NCBI GenBank assembly: GCA_964603785.1
Contig: CAZRWD010000001.1
Coordinates: 248,001 to 312,000, forward strand
Direction: 5' to 3'
Origin: CAZRWD01 sp964603785
GTDB lineage: Bacteria > Fermentibacterota > Fermentibacteria > Fermentibacterales > Fermentibacteraceae
DNA: 64,000 bases
The notes under the pieces are model-generated. The model made no database searches. It was not told the DNA's origin and was given only the letters and a program-made list of their open reading frames with translations. Positions 25,874 through 34,859 of the stretch are shown in pieces. Both the position numbers and the translations under genes were made by a program. The first letter of the stretch is position 1. The number at the start of each line of letters is the position of its first letter.

Positions 25874-27322
25874 CTGCTCCCGTCCTCCCGCGGGCCTGGC
25901 CGCGCGATCACACGCGGCCTGGCTCTGATGGTGCTGCTCGCAGCCGGATGCTCCGGCACCAGAATAATCGAATATGACCGGACCGTGGTAGACCTCGACG
26001 GTACCACCGCAGGCCTCAGACCGCTCTCCGGGGTCCTGGGGGGCTCCAGGTCGGCCATGGAGGAGGCGCCGTCCGCCGAGTTCCCCATGTCGCTCGCCGA
26101 CAGGAGCGACATCCAGTACAGGGCCGACCGCTTCCCGGCGGACGGCGGGCTCGCGAGGCTGGTCGAGAGGATACTCCAGGAGGAGGGCGTCCCGACCGAG
26201 CTCGCAGCCCTGCCCTGGATCGAGAGCAGCTACCAGGTGGGATGCTATTCCAGCATGGGCGCGGCCGGGCCGTGGCAGATCATCCGCGAGACCGGCAGGC
26301 TGTTCGACCTGCGGATCGACCAGGAGGTCGACGAGAGGTACTCCTGGGTAGCCTCGACGCGGGCCGCGGCCAGGTACCTGTCGTATCTCCACGGGCTCTT
26401 CGACAGCTGGTCCCTCGCCCTCGCGGCCTACAACTGCGGGGAGGGGGCGGTGCTCAGGGCGGTGTCCCGGGGGCCCGGCGGTGCGGTGGAGACGCTCGAC
26501 CTGCCCGGAGAGACGAGGGCCTTCGTGCCCCGGTTCGCCTCCGCGCTGAGGGCGTACAGGCAGGTGGACATGTCCGGAGACGACCTGGCCGTGATCTGGG
26601 TTCCGTCGGGGCTTGACCTGAGGGTGCTGGCGGCATCTTCGGGCATCAGGGCCGACAGCCTCCTGGGGCTGAACAGGGCGTATCTGAGGGAGAGGACGCC
26701 GTCCTACGGCGAGGGCTGGGAGGTCATCGTACCGGCTGGCTCGGCATCGGCCGCCTACACGGCTGCGTGGTCCCTCGACGGGGGATCCTACGTGGTGCTG
26801 GAGGGTGACACCTGGGAGTCCATAGCGTCCGCGCTCGGAGTCGCGACGGACGCCCTCGTGGCTGCAAACCCCTCCCGCGCACTGGTCGCAGGGGACAGGC
26901 TGACACTGCCCGAGCCCGCCTCCACTCCGGTCAATGTGGCGTGCGGGGAGACCGCAGGTTATTTCTACTACACCGTCAGGTCCGGGGACACGCTGGGCGG
27001 GATCGGACAGACCGTCGGCGCGAGCTCCCGGGAGGTGGCGGAATGGAACGACATGTCCAGGGATGACACGATCTATCCCGGACAGAGGCTCCTCCTGAGG
27101 GGCACCCCCCCGGGAGGGGGGAGCGCGGTTGTCGGGGCCGCGCCGCCTCCGGCCACGGACCCGTCGGGCGCCACCCTGACGCACACCGTGACCGCCGGTG
27201 ACACCCTTTGGGACCTCTCGGCCAGATACGGGGTTTCAGTGGAGGATCTCATGTCTCTCAACTCGCTGTCCGGCAGCAATCTGAGCATCGGGCAGGTTCT
27301 GGTCGTCAGAGCGGGGGAGTAG
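25874..27322 (+). CDS. Membrane-bound lytic murein transglycosylase (MltD-like) with three LysM domains
   Basis: A lipoprotein transglycosylase that cleaves peptidoglycan with formation of anhydromuramyl ends. Lipobox LLAAGC is near residue 25. The SLT domain has the catalytic Glu in PWIESSYQVGC, then GAAGPWQIIRETG and LALAAYNCGEGAV. Three LysM domains follow: VVLEGDTWESIASALGV, YTVRSGDTLGGIGQTVG and HTVTAGDTLWDLSARYG. The start is unsure: GTG 25799 lies inside asd, ATG 25928 is too close to the lipobox, and the coordinate given is a CTG that yields a normal signal peptide. The 1196-residue solenoid gene starts 7 bases downstream. Confidence 0.85.
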   Translation: MLPSSRGPGRAITRGLALMVLLAAGCSGTRIIEYDRTVVDLDGTTAGLRPLSGVLGGSRSAMEEAPSAEFPMSLADRSDIQYRADRFPADGGLARLVERILQEEGVPTELAALPWIESSYQVGCYSSMGAAGPWQIIRETGRLFDLRIDQEVDERYSWVASTRAAARYLSYLHGLFDSWSLALAAYNCGEGAVLRAVSRGPGGAVETLDLPGETRAFVPRFASALRAYRQVDMSGDDLAVIWVPSGLDLRVLAASSGIRADSLLGLNRAYLRERTPSYGEGWEVIVPAGSASAAYTAAWSLDGGSYVVLEGDTWESIASALGVATDALVAANPSRALVAGDRLTLPEPASTPVNVACGETAGYFYYTVRSGDTLGGIGQTVGASSREVAEWNDMSRDDTIYPGQRLLLRGTPPGGGSAVVGAAPPPATDPSGATLTHTVTAGDTLWDLSARYGVSVEDLMSLNSLSGSNLSIGQVLVVRAGE

Positions 27323-27329
27323 GACCGGG

Positions 27330-30300
27330 ATGGCTCTTTTCGAAAGCAAGCAGAGACGCCTCTTCAAGATGATCAAGACCATGTCGGACGGCGGGGCCGT
27401 CGACCAGGCCGCCGCCCGCGTGGAACAGGACCTGAAGGTCCTGCTCGAGACGCCGGAGATGGCCAGGGAGCTGGTCGCCTTCCTTATGGACATCGGGTAC
27501 CCCGACCTCGCCGCCCGTGCCGGGGAGGAGATAATCAGGCTCTACAAGGACCTGGCCGTACCCGTGCTGAGGCTGCTCGAGGAGAGGCAGGGCGACTTCC
27601 CCAGGTCCTTCGAGCTCCTCAGGACCCTCTGGCAGATCAAGCTCAGGCAGAGGGACTACAACGGAGCGATCGAGCTCCTGAACCGGGTCGACCGGACCGC
27701 GGAGAACAAGCTCTTCGACTCGCTCGAGTCGTCGGCCAGGAACGCCGAGAGATTCGCCACCGACAAGCTCCTGGAGGGCGATCTGGACAGGTTCCTGAGC
27801 TGGAGCCTGGCCCAGTTCCGCAAGGGCAGGGTGCAGGAGGCCATGGATACCCTCCTGAAGGCCGCCCAGAAGTCCGCACGCCCGGACGAGAGGATCCCCT
27901 CGATCGTCGAGTGGATCACCACCCGCAAGGGCGAGAGGGATCCCCTCGGGGTGCTCTACCTCGTGAGGGTCTTCCTGGCCTTCGAGAACGCCGAGTTCGC
28001 CCTGCGCAACCTGCCGGACCTCTTCGACGCCCCCCCCGAGATAGTTCAGCAGGCCCTCTCGGTGGTGGAGAAGGACCTCATACCGCTCGACCTGACGACG
28101 AAGAGCAGGATCTACCTCGCGAGGCTGCTCTCGTCGGCCGAGAGGTTCGACGACTCGTGCAGGGAGCTCGAGAAGCTCTTCGAGGAGGGGGAGCAGACCC
28201 TCGACCTCGACAGCGCGATAAGGGACCTCGCCTCGAGGGCTTCGGCCAACGCGCGCCCCCAGCTCCTCCTCGCGCGCTTCAAGAAGTCGCGCGGCGAGTC
28301 CACCGCGGCCCTCGACGCCCTCGAGAAGGCCTTCGCGTGCGAGGATGCGTCCCAGAGCCCCATTGGCGAGACTGCGGGCGAGTTCCTGGAGGCCGGGATC
28401 GACAGGGACGACACGATCGCCAGGATGCTCTCCGAGCTGATGGTCGAGCAGGGCTCGGTCGGCGAGGCGGTCCATGCCCTCTGCCGGGTTGTCTCGTCCG
28501 ATCCCGAATGGGTCCAGGCGATGCTGCAGAAGCTCCTCCAGAAGGACAAGAACAGCGCCGAGATCCTGACCCTCCTGGCGGTGACGATGCAGGTCAGGGG
28601 ACGCGAGTCCGAGGCCAACGCCACCATGAGGCACCTCCAGGAGAGGCGGGACAAGAAGTCGAGGGAGGACATCGTACAGGTCCTCAGCCGGTTCGACTCG
28701 CTCATGGAGAAGTATCCGGGCCTGCGCAGGATGAGGGCCTCCGTCAGGGGCGAGGCCGGCAGGGAGGGCGAGGCCGCCTCGGACTGGTTCTCACTCCTCC
28801 TCTCCGGCGAGAAGGTCCCCGAGAGGGGTCTGGAGGAGATCAGGGAGGCCGGCCTCCACAGGAAGCGCGCGACCGAGCTGCTCTCCTCGGCCTTCGAACC
28901 GGAGAGCCCGCGGGAGGCCCTTCTGGGAGGAGTCGCGGCGCTCTCTGTGGCGGACTATGCCAAGGCCGACGAACTGCTCATCAGGGCGGCATCGGACCCC
29001 GCGCTGACACCCGTCGTCGCCGGGCAGATAGCAGTCCTGCCGGACTCCGCGCTCCAGGGCCTCACCCTCAGCAGGATCCTCCCCACTTTCGCCGAGTCCG
29101 GTTCGGCTCAGACCGCCGCCGACATCATCCTGAGGACCACCGGGTCGGAGACCTGGCGGATGGACCTCGTATCGAGGCTCTCCTGGGGCGATCCTCCCGC
29201 GGAGATGCTCTTCAGGCTGAGGGCCTTCCTCTCCGAGGGCAAGACGGCGCTCGCGGGGAGGGCTGCCGGGTCCGAGCCCATCACGGACAGGGCTCTGAAC
29301 GGGCTGGCAGACTTCTGCCGCATGGTCTCCGAGGGAGACATGGCCGGCGCCCTGGGGAGCGCCTCCGATGCAGTAGAGGACCGGAGGACGAGCTCCCTGG
29401 CCGGCGGCGTCCTAATGAACCTCCTCGACCAGCCGGGAAGCCACGAGGTGGAGATAAGGAAGCTCCTGGCCCGGGCGGCCTCGACCGAGGGCAGGATCCC
29501 CGATGCCACGGGATGGCTCGAGCCCGTTCTGTCCAGCCAGGGGGTGACCGACCTCCTGGAGGAGTTCGCCGCTGCCGCCCCCGGGCTAGTGGATGCGCCG
29601 CTGATGCTGTTGAAGGCCGCGTCCATGCAGGACGACTTCGACAGGCTGCGGCGGTTCGCCTCGACCGCGCTCGACATCGATCCCGGCAGGGCTGCCGAGA
29701 TCGCCTCCCTCTGCGAGAAGAAGGGCATGGAGAGAGGCTCGGGCCATTGCCTCGCCTATGCCGCGGAGCTCTCCGACAGGTACCACCTCTCCCTCGACCC
29801 GGACATGCTTCTCACCAACGCGGTCCTGGCAGATCCGTCCATGGCTGCGGTCGCCTCCTCCAGGAAGGGGACGGGACCCGGCCTCAAGGCCCTCTGCGCG
29901 CTCGCGTCCGCGAACGCGGCCGCATTCGCCGACACCATGAGGAGGAGATCGGGCCTCACCGTCCAGCTGAACGCGGCGATCGCGGACATCGCCATCGGGG
30001 CGTGGAAGGCCGGACGCGACGACGAGGCCCTCTCTCACCTTGCCGATCTCCTCAGGACGGCCGGGCTCTTCGACAGGGAGGTCGTGATCCTCTCGGCCCT
30101 CGCCTCGGAGGGGATAGGAGCATGGAGGACCACCGCGTCGGAGAAGCTCCTGGCCCTCGCCCTCGAGGAGAAGATCCCGCAGAACCTGTTCTGGGATTCG
30201 GTGAAGGACCCTGCAGTGGTGGAGAAGGCTCTCGAGGGCCCGCTCGGCAGCGCACTGGAGAAGTCGCGGCCCGAGCAGGTTTCGGCCGCCGCGGGAGCCG

Positions 30301-30920
30301 TCCTCTCCTCGGGCCTGGGGGTCGAGAGGCTGATGGACTTCGGGGAGATGCTGCTCGACTCCGAGGACGGCGGTGCGAGGCTCAAGGACATAGCCACGGC
30401 CGGATTCGCCAGGTGGCGTACGGGCGATCGGACGGCCGAGGCAGACCTGGCCAGGCTCCTGGTGGCTGCAGGCATGTTCGGGGAGGCCTCCGAGCTGGCC
30501 TGGGCCCGTATGGACGACAAGGTCTTCGCCCTGCTCAGGGCGAAGCTGTCCGAAGCCAGGGCGGGGGCTGCGGGGGCGGGGTCCGACACGGCACGTCTGC
30601 TGCTCCTGGCCGGGAATCCCTCCGGGGCTCTGGAGGCGCTCGGAAGCCTGGACGGCCCGCTCGAGCGCGACCTCAGGGCGACCGCGCTCTGGAGGATGGG
30701 CAGACGCAACGCGGCCCTCGCATCCTGGCTGGAGGCCTGGAGGGCGACCGGTGCCGGGATGTTCATCGAAAGGCTCCACTGGGCTCTCGGCGAAGCCGGG
30801 TACACCCTTGACAGGAGCGCACTGGAGAGATTCGCGGAAACCAGGCATCAGGCCGTTCTTCCACGGCTGAGGCGCCGCCAGGGCGATGGCGGGCGTCTCG
30901 GCATGATTTCTTCGCTCTGA
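27330..30920 (+). CDS. 1196-residue alpha-solenoid (TPR-like) protein, function unknown
   Basis: A very large, helix-only, charged protein with no signal peptide, no membrane segment and no enzyme motif. Degenerate TPR/HEAT-like helix pairs run throughout, for example DYNGAIELLNRVDRT and GRESEANATMRHLQE, with many Ala-Leu-Arg-Glu helices of about 34-residue periodicity. The ATG at 27330 lies 7 bases after the MltD-like gene. The next gene, 16 bases on, also has TPRs. The neighbours are two lytic transglycosylases, so a cytoplasmic scaffold for an envelope process is a fair guess. I cannot place it in a named family. Confidence 0.75.
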   Translation: MALFESKQRRLFKMIKTMSDGGAVDQAAARVEQDLKVLLETPEMARELVAFLMDIGYPDLAARAGEEIIRLYKDLAVPVLRLLEERQGDFPRSFELLRTLWQIKLRQRDYNGAIELLNRVDRTAENKLFDSLESSARNAERFATDKLLEGDLDRFLSWSLAQFRKGRVQEAMDTLLKAAQKSARPDERIPSIVEWITTRKGERDPLGVLYLVRVFLAFENAEFALRNLPDLFDAPPEIVQQALSVVEKDLIPLDLTTKSRIYLARLLSSAERFDDSCRELEKLFEEGEQTLDLDSAIRDLASRASANARPQLLLARFKKSRGESTAALDALEKAFACEDASQSPIGETAGEFLEAGIDRDDTIARMLSELMVEQGSVGEAVHALCRVVSSDPEWVQAMLQKLLQKDKNSAEILTLLAVTMQVRGRESEANATMRHLQERRDKKSREDIVQVLSRFDSLMEKYPGLRRMRASVRGEAGREGEAASDWFSLLLSGEKVPERGLEEIREAGLHRKRATELLSSAFEPESPREALLGGVAALSVADYAKADELLIRAASDPALTPVVAGQIAVLPDSALQGLTLSRILPTFAESGSAQTAADIILRTTGSETWRMDLVSRLSWGDPPAEMLFRLRAFLSEGKTALAGRAAGSEPITDRALNGLADFCRMVSEGDMAGALGSASDAVEDRRTSSLAGGVLMNLLDQPGSHEVEIRKLLARAASTEGRIPDATGWLEPVLSSQGVTDLLEEFAAAAPGLVDAPLMLLKAASMQDDFDRLRRFASTALDIDPGRAAEIASLCEKKGMERGSGHCLAYAAELSDRYHLSLDPDMLLTNAVLADPSMAAVASSRKGTGPGLKALCALASANAAAFADTMRRRSGLTVQLNAAIADIAIGAWKAGRDDEALSHLADLLRTAGLFDREVVILSALASEGIGAWRTTASEKLLALALEEKIPQNLFWDSVKDPAVVEKALEGPLGSALEKSRPEQVSAAAGAVLSSGLGVERLMDFGEMLLDSEDGGARLKDIATAGFARWRTGDRTAEADLARLLVAAGMFGEASELAWARMDDKVFALLRAKLSEARAGAAGAGSDTARLLLLAGNPSGALEALGSLDGPLERDLRATALWRMGRRNAALASWLEAWRATGAGMFIERLHWALGEAGYTLDRSALERFAETRHQAVLPRLRRRQGDGGRLGMISSL

Positions 30921-30936
30921 GGGGGAAGGTCACGAC

Positions 30937-32748
30937 ATGAACGAAAACGCGGGAACGGCGTCTCCCGACCTCTCGGTCAGCCAGCTTGTGACCGGGATAG
31001 GGAAGATGGTCTTCGACATCTCGAAGCAGACCGCAGTGATGGCGGAGAAGCTCGATGCTCTCGAGAAACACGTGTCCCAGGGCCTCTTCGAGCGCCTGGA
31101 CCGCATCGCATCCATGCTCGAGGTCCTTCCGGCCTCCTCTCCCGCGCCCTCCGCGCAGACCGGCGACGCCGTCCCCGCACCTGCGGGGGGCTCATTCCCC
31201 GTCGATGCGCTCGCCGTCCCTCTGCAGGCGGGTCTGGACAGGCTCGCCACGCTGGAGGAGAAGATAGGGGCGGTCGAGAAGGCCGTGCAGGAGGCCGCCG
31301 CGGCTCTTCCCACGATCCATGGACCGGTCCTCGAGAAGCTCGATCCCATGCTCGCGCGCCTCGCCTCCATCGAGGAGAAGGCCGAGGGGCTCCGCGCACC
31401 GGCCGGGGAGGGCGGAGCGGGCGTCCCGGACGCCGTTCTCCAGTCGCTCTCGTCGGAGCGCGAGAAGCTGTCGGCCGACCTCGGGGCCAGGATGATCTCG
31501 ATAGAGGACGTTCTGAAGGGCCTCTCGACGGGCATCGAGGAGGGGGCGAAGCGTTCCGAGGGAGGCATGGAGAAGGGCATCGAAGCCCTGTCCGACCGGT
31601 TCGGCACGCTTCTCGAGGCAGTGCTCCAGCTCGGTCAGACGACGGCCGGGATGGTCGAACAGGCAGGCCGGATCCCCCCCGGCATGGAGGAGATCAGGGG
31701 CAGCATGGGGACGCTGGCCGGAACGCTCGAGGAGACGATCAGGAAGGCCTCCTCCGGAAGCCTCGAGCCCGTTGCGGAGAAGCTCGCCGAGATCTCCGGC
31801 AGGGTCTCGGAGATCCCCTCCGTCGTTGCGGACCTGTCCGAGAAGGTCGGCGCCCTCTCGCCCGAGGTCGCCGCCATCACCGGCAGGATCGGGGATCTGG
31901 CCCCGGTCGTGGACGGGATATCGGTTGCGGTTGCCGCGCTTCCCCCGGCAGTCGCCGACATCTCCCAGAAGGTCGATGCCGTTTCGGGCAGGATGGGCGA
32001 GCTGGCACCCCTGGTGGAGGGGATCTCCGGAGCGGTCGCCGCGCTTCCCCCGGCGGTCGGGGACATCTCGACGAAGATCGATGCCATACCCTCGACGGCG
32101 GCCGAGATGCAGAAGGCCCTGGCCGACCAGGTCGACAGGCTCTCTGAAGCCACGGCCGGCGCCCTAGGCGAGCACAAGGCCCTCCTGGACGACATGAGGA
32201 TCACCATCGGCGAGAGCGCCCAGGACCAGGAGCGCACTCTGGGCGAGATGACGGGCCTCCTGAAGGTCCACAGGGACGAACTCCTCAAGGCGCAGGTCGA
32301 GGACCTGAACAACGAGGCCATCCACCACTTCAACGAGGGCAGGATGGCCGATGCCGCGGAGGCTCTCGAGAAGGCGCTCCAGGCCGATCCGGAGAGGCCC
32401 GAGCTCTGGGCCAACCTCGCTCACGTGAGGGTCGGGCTGGATGCCCAGACCGAGGCGGAGGAGTGCTTCCGCAAGGCCCTGTCCATCGACCCCGGCCTCG
32501 AGCCGGCCCTGTCCGGGCTCGGCCTCCTGATGGTCAGGGCGGGCAGGCCGCGCGAGACGCTCGACTTCCTCTCCAGGTACCTGGAGGATGCATCGCCCTC
32601 CGCCAGGGTAGCCCTCGCCTGCGCGAGGGCCATGGCCGCCATGGACAGGCATGTCGATGCGATCAACCTCCTCGAGAGGGCCATCGCGGGCGATCCGGGC
32701 AACCCCGACCTCGAGGCCGAGCTGGCCCTGTACAGGGAGAAGAGTTGA
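30937..32748 (+). CDS. Coiled-coil/TPR protein with internal repeats
   Basis: A 603-residue soluble protein. Residues 1-450 are Ala-rich helices with coiled-coil character (KQTAVMAEKLDALEKHV). Around 300-390 a 35-residue unit repeats imperfectly: GISVAVAALPPAVADISQKV, then GISGAVAALPPAVGDISTKI. The last ~150 residues are TPRs (DLNNEAIHHFNEGRMADAAE, ERPELWANLAHVRVGLDAQT). The repeated pattern recalls methyl-accepting or tape-like rods but has no signalling motif. ATG with GGGGGAAGG upstream. Its stop overlaps the start of the next lytic transglycosylase (TTGA). Function unknown. Confidence 0.75.
   Translation: MNENAGTASPDLSVSQLVTGIGKMVFDISKQTAVMAEKLDALEKHVSQGLFERLDRIASMLEVLPASSPAPSAQTGDAVPAPAGGSFPVDALAVPLQAGLDRLATLEEKIGAVEKAVQEAAAALPTIHGPVLEKLDPMLARLASIEEKAEGLRAPAGEGGAGVPDAVLQSLSSEREKLSADLGARMISIEDVLKGLSTGIEEGAKRSEGGMEKGIEALSDRFGTLLEAVLQLGQTTAGMVEQAGRIPPGMEEIRGSMGTLAGTLEETIRKASSGSLEPVAEKLAEISGRVSEIPSVVADLSEKVGALSPEVAAITGRIGDLAPVVDGISVAVAALPPAVADISQKVDAVSGRMGELAPLVEGISGAVAALPPAVGDISTKIDAIPSTAAEMQKALADQVDRLSEATAGALGEHKALLDDMRITIGESAQDQERTLGEMTGLLKVHRDELLKAQVEDLNNEAIHHFNEGRMADAAEALEKALQADPERPELWANLAHVRVGLDAQTEAEECFRKALSIDPGLEPALSGLGLLMVRAGRPRETLDFLSRYLEDASPSARVALACARAMAAMDRHVDAINLLERAIAGDPGNPDLEAELALYREKS
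31920..32090 (+). repeat. Imperfect 105-base tandem repeat inside the coiled-coil gene
   Basis: The stretch around GCGCTTCCCCCGGC recurs with a period of 105 bases (31936 and 32041), encoding two near-identical 35-residue units (VAALPPAVxDIS). A third, weaker copy precedes them. Confidence 0.6.
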
Positions 32749-34859
32749 CGGAGGGGGTCCACCGGATCCCCCTCCTGATCCTGCTCGCCATCTCGTCCTG
32801 CCGTCCTGTGCAGGATGAGCGGGGGTCCGCACCGGAAGCCTGGAGCCCTCCCCGCACGCCCTCCCCGTCGGAGACGGCCGACAGCCTTCTCTCGGCCCCC
32901 GACTCCCTCGGGGTCCTGCAGGCCATAATGCTCGGAGGGGCGGACACCGCGCCGAGGGTCCTCTCCATGCTGCGCGAAGGGGAGGTGCCCTTCCCCGAGT
33001 ACGCGGCGCTCCTCCTGGCGGACAGCCTCGTCGCGCGGGGGCTGGGAGCCCCGGCGCTGGAAGCCCTGGGCTGGACGGGGGACAGCCTTCCCCCGGCAGC
33101 CCGGTCGGATGCCCTTGTCCTCCGGTACGAGGCTCTCCTCCTGGAGGGCAGGCTTCCGGAGGCGACCGCCCTCAGGCAGTCGCTCCCTTCGCGGGACAGC
33201 GTCCTGGCCTCGAGGTTCCACGGCGCACTGGGCCTGTACCGCCATGAAAGGGGACTGGACGACTGGAGAGGGGCGCTGATCCAGTCGATCCGCCTCTGGC
33301 CGGCCGGCAGCATCCACAGGCCGGCGTGGCTCCTGCTCCGCGACGGCATGCTGTCAGATCCGGTCGAGGCGGAGTCCGTCGCGGACGCGTTCTATGCGGG
33401 AGGTCTGTGGAACGAGCTGTTCGATCTGGCGTCCGGCATGGAGGCGCCCCCTCCGAGGATCGTCTACCTGGCGGCCAGGAGCCGTGACAGGCTGGGCTTC
33501 TACGCGGAGGCCTGCGGACTACTGTCGACCTACCTCGATCGATGGCCGGGAGGCTCTGACGCCGAGAGCGCCCTCATGTACCTCGGACTCGACCTCGCCC
33601 GGGCGGGGCTCCCGGACTCCGGACTCGCGGTTCTCGACCGGTGGGAAGGGCTCTACCCCGCGTCCCCGCGGCGCGGGAACATCCCGTGGTACCGGGGCAG
33701 CATACTGCTGGAGAACGGGAGATGGGCCGATGCCGTCCCCCACTTCGAACGGATGCTCTCGGAATTCCCCGCCAACGTCACAGCGGACGACTCGCACCTC
33801 TTCCTCTGCCTCGCCCTCCTGTCCACCGGCAGGCGTGCCGATGCCGCGGAAGCCCTGGCATCGATGGTGTCTGGTCGACCGACGAGCGTGTACGCGCCCT
33901 GCGCGGCATACCTGCTGGGCAGGCTGAGGTGGGAGGAGATGAACGACCCCTCGGGGATGGACAGCCTGAGGGCCATGACGCGCCTGGGCCGCGAGTCGAT
34001 GGCCGCGAGGCTTGCACTGGCTGCGCTGGGGACGGCTCTCCCGTCGCCGGGCGTCAGCTCCGAGCCCCTGGACATGTGGATGCGGAGGAACGGAATCGAG
34101 CCCGCCCCAATGGTGCCGGCGGCCCGGAGGGGGGCAGTCCTCCTGGCTGCGGGGCTGCGCCGCTGGGCGACCGGGGAGTTCCGGGCGGCGGAGGAGGCGG
34201 CAGGAGGCGCCGCAGGCCGGTTCGGGCCCCTGTACCTGCAGCTCGGTGCCTGGGAGAGGATGCCGACCGCCGGATGGCGTCTCTCCGCGGCGGGGGACGA
34301 GCCGTGGCCGCTGGACCTGTGGAGGCTCAGATACCCGGCCGCCTGGCCGGAGATCGTCCTTCCACTCTGTGCCGAGTACGGTTTCGATCCCCTCCTGGCC
34401 TGGGCCATCATGAGACAGGAGAGCATGTTCGATCCCTCCTGCTACTCTCCCGCCGGAGCCCGCGGCCTCATCCAGATGATCCCGAGCACCTCCGAGTACG
34501 TCGCGATCGGACAGGGCTGGGACGACTACTCGCCGGACGCCCTCTTCGATCCCGCCGTGTCCCTCCGCTACGGGATATGCTACCTGTCCGGAGTTGCGGA
34601 GGAGGTCGACGGTCCCGTCCAGCTGCTCGCCTCCTACAACGGAGGACCCCACAACGCGACCGGCAGATGGGGCGCGGGGACGGTGCCCGACGACCTCTTC
34701 TTCTGCCGCATCACCTTCGACGAGACCCGGAGGTATGTCGAGAAGGTCTACGCCAACTACGAGATCTACAGGATGCTGTATCCGGGGTATGCCGCCCTGG
34801 TGCAGCAGAGGTTCACTAGGCCCCTGACGATATCTTCCGCCGCCGGCCGTTCCGGCTGA
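32745..34859 (+). CDS. Soluble lytic transglycosylase (Slt70-like) lipoprotein
   Basis: 704 residues. Signal peptide with lipobox LAISSC at ~Cys18. A ~500-residue helical superhelix (ALMYLGLDLARAGLPDSGL and similar TPR-like units) leads to a C-terminal SLT domain. The latter shows MRQESMFDPSCYSPAGARG (catalytic Glu near 559), GLIQMIPST and LLASYNGGPHNA. This is the layout of Slt70, with the U-shaped solenoid and goose-type lysozyme domain. The TTG at 32745 has GGGAGAAG upstream and overlaps the upstream stop. It ends exactly where the convergent membrane-protein gene ends (TGATCA shared by both stops). Confidence 0.85.
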   Translation: MTEGVHRIPLLILLAISSCRPVQDERGSAPEAWSPPRTPSPSETADSLLSAPDSLGVLQAIMLGGADTAPRVLSMLREGEVPFPEYAALLLADSLVARGLGAPALEALGWTGDSLPPAARSDALVLRYEALLLEGRLPEATALRQSLPSRDSVLASRFHGALGLYRHERGLDDWRGALIQSIRLWPAGSIHRPAWLLLRDGMLSDPVEAESVADAFYAGGLWNELFDLASGMEAPPPRIVYLAARSRDRLGFYAEACGLLSTYLDRWPGGSDAESALMYLGLDLARAGLPDSGLAVLDRWEGLYPASPRRGNIPWYRGSILLENGRWADAVPHFERMLSEFPANVTADDSHLFLCLALLSTGRRADAAEALASMVSGRPTSVYAPCAAYLLGRLRWEEMNDPSGMDSLRAMTRLGRESMAARLALAALGTALPSPGVSSEPLDMWMRRNGIEPAPMVPAARRGAVLLAAGLRRWATGEFRAAEEAAGGAAGRFGPLYLQLGAWERMPTAGWRLSAAGDEPWPLDLWRLRYPAAWPEIVLPLCAEYGFDPLLAWAIMRQESMFDPSCYSPAGARGLIQMIPSTSEYVAIGQGWDDYSPDALFDPAVSLRYGICYLSGVAEEVDGPVQLLASYNGGPHNATGRWGAGTVPDDLFFCRITFDETRRYVEKVYANYEIYRMLYPGYAALVQQRFTRPLTISSAAGRSG

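Noticed and set aside
31936..32088. 35-residue repeat in the coiled-coil protein as a phage tape-measure sign
   Set aside because: No other phage structural gene nearby, and the C-terminal TPRs are not typical of tape-measure proteins.
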